Below, in pieces: positions 33,258 through 45,200 of a DNA stretch of 64,000 nucleotides; the first letter of the stretch is position 1, and each line of letters starts with the position of its first letter. The DNA comes from Branchiostoma floridae (lineage: Eukaryota; Chordata; Leptocardii; Amphioxiformes; Branchiostomatidae): positions 8,540,890-8,604,889 of the forward strand of contig NC_049990.1 of NCBI RefSeq assembly GCF_000003815.2, read 5' to 3'. The position numbers and the translations under genes were made by a program. The notes beneath the pieces are model-generated. The model was not told the origin of the DNA and ran no database searches. It saw only the letters and a program-made list of their open reading frames with translations.

Positions 33258-36200
33258 ATGGCGAAGATGGCCGCAGTAAGTTTGATTCTCCTGCTGTCGG
33301 CGTTTGTCTGGCATTCCCAAGCCGTCTTCAACCGACCGAACGAGATCAAACTTGAGAACAACGAGTATACAGACGTGCTGGTGGCCATTCACAAGGACGT
33401 ACCTGAGGACCAGCGGATCGTGGACAGACTGAAGGTTAGGGCGCGGTCGTGCGACCGTCGTACGATTTTGATGCGGTATAGGATTTGACAGAACTTACCA
33501 CCGACAAGGATGTAAGACAGCCTATTTTGTTGCAAGACAGCTGTACTCTGAATGAAACATGCATGGCTGTCCCAAAAAAACATCTAAAGTTGCCAATCGT
33601 ACGGCGAATGCACGACCTTTGTGACCGTGCCCTTAGTTTGCTTGCAGCTCATTAGTGTAATCTACCGTGATTTTTATCGTGCTATAGATTTCCCATTTTC
33701 CAATTGTTTTCCCCTCCATAATAGACTGTTTAAATAGATTTCTTGATGGGCGAGACTGGTGCCATTCACTGGCGTCCTTTATCTGTTTTTGGTCTGGTCA
33801 TATTTGGTGTACGATCATCGCATGATCGAAACTGAAGACATTCTTCTTAGAATCATTGATGTGCCGTACAAACCTCGGCTCTCCTGTTACTGAAAGGTTT
33901 GTCTTAGATTCTTGTCAGCAGCTGGCTCTGTAACAGTCTGTTTGAAACTTCTACATGAACATCGTGCAAAGTTGGCTACGAAGAACGTGGCCACTAGTTA
34001 CCCAGTGCCTTTAAGTTTACCGTTTCACATACGATCCTGGCGATTTTTATCCAGTCTAACTTATACTGGTGGGAAGTATTTTTTTCCTTAGACTTGAAAG
34101 TGAAAACTTGTAAAAGACTAAACATGGGTTTATGGCTTTCAAGTGGTTCTGAATAACAAAGAGTGAAATAAAAGTGCCAGTCATAATATCTAGGTGGGGC
34201 TCCTCTTGCTGAACAGAGTAAGTGATTTTATGGTAATTCAGTCGTGTTATAAGTGGACAAATGGACGACATAAAAACAAAAGCCAAGTGTTTAAAATCAC
34301 CTCGTAGTTCCCCAAAATAGATATGGTGCCGACCCCAGAAAGTCAATGCGTCGATATCACATTTGGACTTCAAGCAGTGCAAGGTCTTCAATATTTGGCA
34401 TTGATTATTGAATGGGACCTTATATACATATATACTCACTGGGTTGAGAACAGTTCACACCAAAAGAAAAGTTTACAGATACATCTTTACATTGTCAAAC
34501 TAGCACAAGAATTATATGTATAATCTACTAAGTGAATTCGACTTCTGGATTCAAATCTTTGTCTAAATAAGCTCATTAGAAATATGAATTTGTCTGTATC
34601 ACTAAGGTGTAGAAAGTAGGGAAACATAGAGAGTTTTATTCTGCACAGTCCAACTATTTCTTTGTTGTAATACTTGTATGATATTACTAATTGTTATTGT
34701 AACCGGCCCAGACGATCAGGTCTCTAACGACCCCGGATGGGGTTTATTTAACCAAGGTATACAAGGTACAAAGTAGGTTAATTTTAAGCGTTACTGATAT
34801 TAATGTTCTGACATATTTGCCCTGATCTGTTTGCCTGGTCACTGTTATTGATTGATTGATCGAGTATGTAAATTTTCTTATTTAGTCAGCTTCGCATACA
34901 CATACACATACACATACACATACCTCACAACTTCCGTTTAAAGTTAAACGGTATAAACGGCAACCATGTGGCGAAAGTGGTGAATACGCCAATAGCTTCT
35001 TATTTAGCAGTGAAGTCTCATGAGATCATGTGTGCGCATCTGGTACCAGCGACTTCTGTAATGGCAACAGAAATCGTCTTTTGAATGTACACTAAGGCTA
35101 TCATCACCAATTAAGTGGAATCGGGATTCCTACCCTGAAAATACCATTCACATATACATAGCGACTGCAGTGTTTGCGACGTTATAGGCCTACTGTTAAC
35201 CTGCACGTTCACGAGCCTGTCATGACACTTGTTGTACATAGCTGTAGCTGTGATTCCATGTTCTACCCGACTGAAAACTTGTGCAGAAGTTATGCGCTGC
35301 TCTGTGTTACATCTGACGTAGCTACGTAGGCCGTCGTACTGTTTTGATGTTGTTGAAATCTCAAGCAGACTGTGTCAGAATCAACCAAAGAAGGAATTAA
35401 GACGACCTTTTCCGTAACAAGACATGATTTTGGTACGACACATTTCCGACCTTCTCAACAATTCCCTCAGATTGCGATCGTACGACGATCTTACGACAAA
35501 TGTCACCTTGCTTACCCAGTCATGCAATTCAGATGCAAGGTATTGGTGTCTAATGATGGAATTTCGAATATCAATACTTTCGTATTCCAAGAGGACAGTC
35601 GAACATGTCGCTAGTAACCCAGGAATGTTTCGCGTAATTATTTGTTTACTTGTTTCTTAGCAAAATCGTACGGAAGATTATTTGTTTACCTGTTCCTTAG
35701 TAACATCAGGGACGACACAATGTAAGGAAGTCAGTAAATCACTCGCACTTCCTCCACATCTACAACTAGACAATACTACACAAACCCTGCGTGGGGTATA
35801 TGGCGTCCAGGACCAAAGTTGGAGACCTGACCCTTGTGTGGCCAGTATTGGTAGTGCAATGGAGCGAACAAACAAACAAAAAGTGTTACATAGGAACGAA
35901 AAAATAGTGGTGATAATATACAATGCTACACTGGATGTGGGCCACTTTCCTTAACATCTGGGTGGAGCTGGGGGTAGCCACATAGTGATTGTCTTTCCCA
36001 GCTTTGAAGTGTTCTGTTGTTTTGGCTTTTACTAGTTGTTGTGGTAAAATCTTGATTAAATCACCACATGCCTAACACACGAGCCAGGTAACTGATGACG
36101 TCAATTCCTCAATGTCTTTGTGCACTTAAGTCGTAAAATAATGCACGATATTTGATGTTCTGGCGGGAGCGGTAATAAAGATATGGGTGGTGGTAACTAT

Positions 36201-39200
36201 AGGAGGTATGTGAACTATACGTGCTGAACATATATATATGTATACAAGTCGACCCATTTGATACATTATCCATTGATATCTGCAAATTCTCCAATCTTGG
36301 TGACATAATCATCCTAGGGGATTTCAATGCTAGAACAGGATCTGTTTTGGAAACCTATTTTAGTATTGATTCCCCGGATGACCCCCTGACAAAAGATGTT
36401 TTAGATACAAAGAAAAGGAATAATAGAGATTCTAAAGTAAACAATTACGGTAAACGCCTTATAGAATTGTGCTCGTCGGCTGATTTGACCATATTGAATG
36501 GCAGATTCGCGGGGGATCTAAAAGGTGATTTTACATGTTATCATTATAATGGTTCAAGTGTTGTGGACTACTGCATCACTCAAAGGTCGATGTTAACCGA
36601 TATACAATATATGAATGTTAATTCTATATCGCCATTTTCCGATCACTGTCACATCTCTTTCTCATTGTCTGCAAAGCACTCTCCTCTAGTCCTGAAGGAG
36701 GATAGCCAATGTTATAATCCTAAACCAACACAATTCATTTGGACTGACGAATCAAAACAATTATATTTAGATACTATAAACAACAAAGACACGCATTCAA
36801 AACTGAGAGATTTCTGCAACAAAACATTCCACTCGTCAGAGGAGGCCGTAACAAGCTTCACTGAAATTTTATTAGATGTTTCCAAAAGTTCTCTTAGAAT
36901 AAGACGTAAGATACAAAACAATAAAAAGACACAAATCAAAAAGAACAAAATTTGGTTTGATCAAAATTGTTGGTCCCTACGTCAAAGAGTAAAAAGATTA
37001 TCTTTAGAACTGAGGAAAGAACCATGGAAACAAGAAACCAGAACGAAGTATTTCACAGCCTTGAAAGAGTACAAAAAAATTATCAAACATTCTAAACGGA
37101 ATTATAAAGCCAATCTATTACGTGATCTAGAAACATTAAATGAGAAAAACCCCAAACAATTTTGGTCATTGTTCAATACTCTTGACAAGGAAGTAAACGG
37201 CACAAAACATAACGGTAACATAGATCCTAATATCACAAGTAAAGAATGGATAGAACACTTTCAAGGATTAAATAATCTGGTAAAAAACAATGAATTTGAC
37301 AGTTCTTTTGAAAAAAGTGTCACTGATTCTCTTAAACATTTAGATAAAAACGCCCAAAATTCATTAGATTACCCTTTCACGACACCAGAAATTATGACTG
37401 GTTTGAAATCACTAAAATCTGGAAAAGCATGTGGTATTGACTCTATTTCAAACGAGATGTTAAAATATGGGGCAGAAAAGATATGCGAACCACTGGTCAT
37501 TCTCTTTAATACAATCCTTTCCAACAACAAATTTCCATCTAACTGGACCACAAGTATCCTTACACCAATTTTTAAATCTGGCGACAAATCTAACGTAGAT
37601 AATTATAGAGGAATCGCCATCTCAAGCTGTCTGTCCAAATTGTTCACATTCCTTTTAAATACTCGCTTACAGAAATTCGTTGAAAGCAATTGTCTGCTAG
37701 CGGACACTCAATTCGGATTCAGAAGAAAGTGCCGAACCTCTGACAATGTATTTATCCTGAAAGCTCTTATTGAGAAATATATTGAAAAAAAGAGAGGGAA
37801 ATTATATGTTTGCTTTGTTGACATGAAGAAAGCGTTTGACAGTGTATGGCGGGACGGTTTATTCTACAAATTGTTAAATCTTGGTGTTGGTGGGAAATTC
37901 TTCAATGTATTGCAATCCATGTACCTCAATGTTAACTATACTGTCAGACTACAAAATGGTTTGTCAAGCCCCTTTGTTTCCACATGCGGAGTAAGACAAG
38001 GCTGCAATCTCAGTCCAGTATTATTCAATATTTTTATTAACGACCTACCTCAATGCTTTGCTGATAAATGTGACGCCGCAATTTTGAATTCTAAATCACT
38101 CAACTGTTTATCTTGGGCAGATGACTTAGCCTTGATCTCATTGTCGAAAGAGGGGCTTCAGAATTGTATCAATAACCTGGAATCTTATTGCAACAAATGG
38201 AAATTAAGGGTTAATGTATCTAAAACGAAAGTACTGGTTTTTACAAAAGGTTCTATTAACAGATTATCAAACAAATTCTATATATATGGCAAAGAAATAC
38301 TAGTAACCGACAGTTATACTTACCTTGGTATTCCCCTGACTTCTTCGGGAAAGTTTAAAGCAGCCAGGAAATATTTAAAGAATAAAGCCATGAGAGCTTT
38401 ATTCAAACTAAAGTCACTTTTATTCTCAGAAAAGAACATTCCAATTCACCTAGGAATGAGCCTTTTCAACAAGTTTGTACTGCCTATTTTACTGTACGGA
38501 GCCGAACTCACATGTTTTGACCAAACTTCTAAAGCAATCAAAATTATTGTATCAAAACAAATTCCAGAATCTTCACCCAAAACTGTTTTCTCTTCCTTTT
38601 TAAACAAACTCCATCTAGAGGGAGGTCTCCCAGCAACTGTTAGGAAGAGTGTGTCTTCGGACCTCACTCATACTTACGTCATCCATTTTAAGAAAAGATC
38701 AGACAAGGATAGATTATTGAGACTGGCATCAGGAATGAAATTAGAAAATGACAACTTCGCAATTGAAAATATACGACTTTCTTCACATACTAGTATCCCA
38801 GAATTTGACACCATTGACATGAGTTTCCAAAAATTTTTACTCGGAGTACATGCGAAATCATCAAATGACGGCATCCGTGGTGAGTTAGGAACCTTTCCCA
38901 TTTCGATCAATGCTGAGATACAATTAATCAAATACTGGCACCGTCTAGCAAACTTACCCGAAGATTCTTTACTACGTGAAGCATATGATGTTGTACTTTC
39001 CGGCGAATACGACTGGACAAATCACGTAACTGACATTCTCAACTATAATGGTTTTGGACATGTATGGACAAACCCGAGGTTGTATCATGTTAATATGCTA
39101 ACCGACCAATTACGACTCCGTTTACAGGATATATACATACAAGAATGGTATTCTTCTATCCAGAATAACTCAAAACTTTGCATTTATTCTACGCTAAAGG

Positions 39201-42200
39201 AAAGATACGGACAAAAGAAGTATCTTTCGAATGTACACAGTTTCGAACTTCGTAGAGCAATTACAAAGATGAGAATCAGTAGTCACAAACTAAATATAGA
39301 AGCCGGAAGATATACTAAAATTCCCCGTGACCAGAGGTTTTGTCCATTTTGCCCAAATGAGATCGAAGACGAACGTCACTTTGTTATGGATTGTTCTCGA
39401 TATAATGATAAACGCACAGAGCTGTTCACATTACTTTCCGCTTGTTCTAAAGAATTTGCTACTCTCTGTTCGATAGATAAATTCAACTACATTCTGGGAG
39501 GCGATAACCCTCACTGTGTACAAGTAGGCAAATATATCCACGAATGTTTATACCGTAGAACTAATAGTGTTAATGACATGCTAGACCCTATATGTTGATT
39601 TAATCATACCTATAGATATCCATATATGTGTTTTTTAGTTGTACTGTAAGTAGTTGTTATACATGTAGACCTTACGAAAGTCGCTGTACTTTTGTCGTGT
39701 CAATAAAGATTGTTGTATATCTACACCAAGAGGGCTATATGTCAGACTTAAGAGTCAATAAAAAAAAGTTATTGGAAAGTCGTGTATAAGAGGACAAACC
39801 GCGTACTATTCTAAGGTCAAATTGTCATACGTTTCTGGCAGTTTAATCACGGAAAAGGCGTAGATGTCGTCGTCGCAAGAAGTAATGCAATAATTAGAGG
39901 CTTGTCAAATTTCATTACGCATATTGAATTCATCAACTGACAGTGTAAAGATTATTCTTAATTAACATACAATCGCAAAAATTGGATAGGATCATTTTTG
40001 CTCATTGAACGAAACGGTAGAGCGATGGAATTCTTATCCTTTGGCACATTTGCACTAAGAGGGCGATTTCAACACTACGTGCAGAGGAAGCAATAAAGAT
40101 GAACAAGATATACACCTATTACTGTTTTGGCCAAACAAAACATTCTGACAAAGGGTTTCATCTTGTAATTAACATTTGCTTTATCACCTACGTTGTATTT
40201 CATTCGATAGGCTAATAAAAGTGATATCGTTGATTAATCTCCCACGAATCATAAAGAAGGCACGGGAAGCCTTGATATTGAATGCAGAATCATGATTGTG
40301 TTGACTGCGCACTTTTTCTTCGCTAGGAAATCTTCACCGAGGCGTCACGAGACCTGTATGTCGCCACCAACAACCGCGCGTTCTTCAAGCAGGTCAAGAT
40401 CCTCATCCCGAACACCTGGTCCAAGAAACCCGAGTACCTCCCGGCCGGAACCGAGACCTTCGAACGGGCTAACGTCAGGTAAAGGTCTTAACTTTTGTCC
40501 TCCTCATTTTAATAGTCTTTGATTTGAAGTTTTACACCCCGTGCCGGAAATCATTCTAGTGACGGGCGGATGCCAAGGTGTTCCTAATACTGGATGGGAT
40601 TTGGTCAACATTGGTTGAAAGTCGACCAAGAATGTGTACCAGAAGACTTTCCACGCAAAACTGCAGTATTGTAATGCGTGTACTTCAGACACGATCTCCG
40701 TGTAGACCACGCATGGTATCACAGCACCCAAAATGCTGGATGTTGACTTGGAAACATTACTCTCCTCTTGAGTAGCGGATGTTTGCACTTTCTAACCGCT
40801 TATTTGTTTGAAGATACACATCGAGACACTGTAAAGAACATAGTTACGATTTCGTCTACACCTAACCGTTAGAAATGACAGCTATCATCCCATACTGCCT
40901 AGTCTTTACAGTCTTTTTAAGTAATTTATAAGTGGCCGTCAGATTTAAACGTTATTATGGATATCAAGTTATAATTAACTTTGCTCTTCCAGAGTGGACG
41001 TGCCGAACCCTCTGTACGGGGACAATCCGTATGTGCAGCAGAAGGGAGGATGTGGGGAGGGGGGCGACTACATGCACCTCACCCCTCAATACGTGGTGGA
41101 CAAACCATACGGAGAAATGTACTGGGGTCCCAATGGTACGTAAATCTCCCATATTGGTATAACTATACACATTCAAGTATAACTATACAAAATCTGATTA
41201 CTTTGATAAAATTACACGCCAAACGTAATCTTTGATTACATTGTAAGTATTAAAGCAGTAGCAATTGTAGTAAAAGAGGGGCATTGTCTCTTTACAAACA
41301 CTGGACACTAGTTTTTAAAAGCGAATCTTATTGGCAAAATTACTGCCTCTTATCTGAAGACATTAATATGATATGATATGATAAGTCTATGCTAGTATGT
41401 TGAATTTCACTGCTTTCAATGTCCTTTCAAAATTACTCTGTACGGAGTATGTAGTGTCCTCTATAAAATATGTATTTGAAATGAGGCATTGAATAAGAAA
41501 TAATGTATTCATTAGGCAAAACGTTCGTTCACGAGTGGGGCCATCTTCGCTGGGGTCTGTTCGACGAGTACGGCTTCGACGGTGCCACGGGGGAGTCGTA
41601 CCCGCACTTCTACCGCGCTTCGGTAGGGGGCGTCGAGCCCACCCGATGTTCTGCCAAAGTTGCTGGGAACAGGTAGGGGAGACAATTTTCTCCAGTAATA
41701 CATGTAATCCAATGGGAGAGTTGAGGAAACAGGTATGCAATTATCTTAAGAATCAAAAGTTCAATCCATACAAACTTACACTCAAATGATAGCCTACTTT
41801 ATATGCCCAGCCTCATCAAATTCATTTGCAAGAATTTCTTTACGGCTAGTCTTTTGATAGACCCCATTAATTAGTGCCCTTGGATCGGCCCTTTTGGCTC
41901 AAAACAGCTATCTGGCGACGATATCACTATTTCAGGGGGGGTAATTCAACGACATAGATAGGGTCTTTCCTACCGCAGCCACTCCAAAAATTCCTAGCTT
42001 TCACATAAGTCCGACCAAGAAAGGCGTGTAATGGTTTAAAGCCTTGTTTTTATCTCACCGAGGGCTCTAGGCGCAGGCGCACTAATTATTTATCTGGTGT
42101 CTCCCTTCCAACAGCCAACACATGGTGACCGGAGCGCCCTGCCAACTCATCCCCGCCACCGGAGTCTACGAGCCGGAGTGCCGTTTCTATCCGGACTTCT

Positions 42201-45200
42201 CTGGAAACCGTGCGACTGCGTCTTACATGTTCATGCATTTCCTTAGCGAAGTGAGATTTTTTTTCCTGTTCTGTTGAGTTATTTCTAATCGAAAATCATA
42301 AAACTAGTTAAGATACAAATGTTAGTCACTGATTGGGACTTATAGCTGTATTGTGAAATCAGTTTACTAATCCACAGTGACCCGAATGTGTTATGTTTGT
42401 AGGTGACCGGTTTCTGCTACAGTAACCCGAATGTGTTATGTTTGTAGATGACCAGTTTGCTACAGTAACCCGGATGTGTTATGTTTGTAGGTGACCGGTT
42501 TCTGCCACAGTGACCCGGATATGTTATGTTTATAGGTGACTGGTTTCTGCCACAGTGACCCGGAAGGAGACCCACTGTCCTACCACAACCGGGAGGCGCC
42601 CAACAAACACAACTCTGTTTGCGGAGGTCAGAGCGCCTGGGACGTCATGAACAAACACCAGGACTTCGCCGGCGGTGCTAACCGCCCTCGAGCAGTCGAA
42701 ACTACGGACCCCGATTTCGTCCTGCTGCAGCAGAGCGATTTCTTCAGGATAGTCCTGGTGTTGGACGTGTCGGGAAGCATGCAGGTGACTATAAGCCAGT
42801 TCACAGTTTAAAGTGCATATGGGCAATGTAATGCGTTGTGGGTAAACGTTAAAATTTAAGTCCTCTGAAATATGACATGGTATCAAGCATATGAACTTTA
42901 CAGCTCATGAACGTGGATAGATTATGGACAGGGACCTTAAACGTTGACATATGTACCCATCTAATTAGAAGATAGATTTTTATCGCTGGGAAAAATAGAA
43001 AAGTGATACTCTTCAGTCTTTTATTGGGATCACACTGTATAATAAATCATTCTGACTTCAAATGAAGCGCGATAGGTTTTCCTGCATGGCCACAAATGTA
43101 GAGATGCCTCCACCCCAGAGGCGTAGCCAAAACGTGTTTCCAACATCGATGTAGCCCATATAACTTTTATAAGGACCTGACCTGAAGTATAATCTGATAT
43201 CAATGAAGCTTCGTCCTGTGCTTAATGTCAAGGATATCCTTATCTAAATGTAAGATAAGTCTGTGGCCAGTCCAAACAGATTACTCATTGTGTAAGATTA
43301 GTTTGTGGATAGTTCAAACATATAAAACATTGATAAGATAATGTTGTGAGCAGCGTAAACATGTTATTGCTCGTATTTTTATAGGGAGAACCGATCCGCA
43401 GGCTGAATCAGGTGGCGAGAAGGTTCATCTGCAGTACGGTGTTCTTCGGTACCTCGGTGGGGGTGGTCACCTTTTCCGAAGATGCTTCGATAGATCATCC
43501 GGTAGTGAGGTATGGTCTGGCTTCTTCGAAAGGCATTTCTTAAGTATCTTGCTGATTCGTACCTTTTTAGTGTATTCTTCGTAATCTTAAACTTAAAATA
43601 TGCCACAGGTGACTGGTTTCCATTGAAGTAATGTAGAAATTTGCTTTCTTTCTTTCAGTGTCAACTCTCCGGCTGTCCGCAATGATTTGATTGCCGCGGT
43701 TCCTACTAGCACAGGTGGTGCCACGTGCATCGGGTGTGGTCTTCTCAAAGGCATTGAGGTAATTGACAAAAGGGGAACAGGAACCCCATTATTAACTTTG
43801 CCGGCCAAGAGGTCTGTCTGTGTGTCTGTAGCCATTGGGAAACGTATTAGACGGAATCGGTAAGAAATTCGCGAAGGTATGACATCTTTAATTTCTTTTT
43901 TGTTAGGCACTGGAGGATGTAGGGCCGCCACAAGGAGGCGTCCTTCTCCTGGTCACGGATGGGGAGGAAAACCGAGACCCACGGATCAGTGACGTCATAC
44001 CAGAGCTCATCACGAAGAGAGTCATCGTCGCTACGATCGCCTTCAGCAGAGGTGCCGACCCCTTGCTGCAGAGCCTGGCGCTGCGGACAGGGGGCCTGTC
44101 GTTCTTCTCAGGGATTCACGACTCCACAGCCCTGGACAACGCTTTCAGCGCCACGTTCGAAGCCACGGCTGGAGGCAAGGGAGTCAAGGTGGGTGCGGAA
44201 GGATTAACCTACATACGTCATATCATATGTCACGCGTAAACCGATTTTGTCATAAGAACATGACAAAGGTTGCAGAACGTACGGCCGAAAATTTCTCATG
44301 GTGCATGTTGAAACGTACTCACACTTAACATTACAACAAAACTACACTATAGTATAGGATACAATACTAGTGCCCAGCACTATTGAGTAGACCACACCGT
44401 AGCCCTAATAGTACATATATCCAATAGTTTAGCAGTATGATTACTAGTATCACTGAACAATGATTCATCATGGTCCCACAGCTCTTGAGTGAAGACAAGA
44501 TCATCACTGGCCGGCAGACCTACGCCAACCACGTGTACGTGGACAACACTGTAGGAGAAAACACCACATTTTCCATCTCCTGGCTCGACGGACGCCGTCC
44601 CACGGTCACAGTAGAGACGCCGCTTGGTCTTGTCATCACCGAAGGAAACCCAATATATGACGTTACATCGGACACGATAACCATTGAGATACCGGGCACA
44701 GCAATGGTACGGATGTATATCCAATCAACATTATAGAAATTTATGATTTTAAAATGCATGAGGTTTATTCTTCATGAGTGATAAAAATACACTGGCCAGA
44801 ATCCTTCTGTAAGTTTTACCGAGTTGATGGTAGAATGTTAACTTAAAAAGGTTTTGTTGTAGATGACATTTTTTCATTTTAAGTTATATATTGCTCAGGT
44901 AGAAATATTTGCGTCAAATTATCACCTCACAGTGTGAAGAAATTGGATTCTGAGTTTATTCACTGTTTTGCAACACAATGGTTATTTTCTGTTCGTGACT
45001 TCCAGCCAGGAAAGTGGGCCTACAACATCACCAACAATGGCCCTGATGAACAGAACATCACCGTCATCGTCACCTCTAATCCTCTCAACAACAACGAACC
45101 CATCACGGTCACCGCACAGGTCAGTACTGTGTCCCTGGACTACTCCTCTTCTCGGCCCACGGCGCTGAAGATCTACGCTTCGGTACGAAGGGGTTATCTG

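Noticed and set aside
36712-38931. Reverse-strand frames within the LINE
   Set aside because: Shadows of the reverse transcriptase frame.
42530-42886. Antisense frame of 118 codons over CLCA-B exon 5 (and a similar one at 54338-54679)
   Set aside because: Shadow of a GC-rich sense exon; equally present in the paralogue for the same reason.
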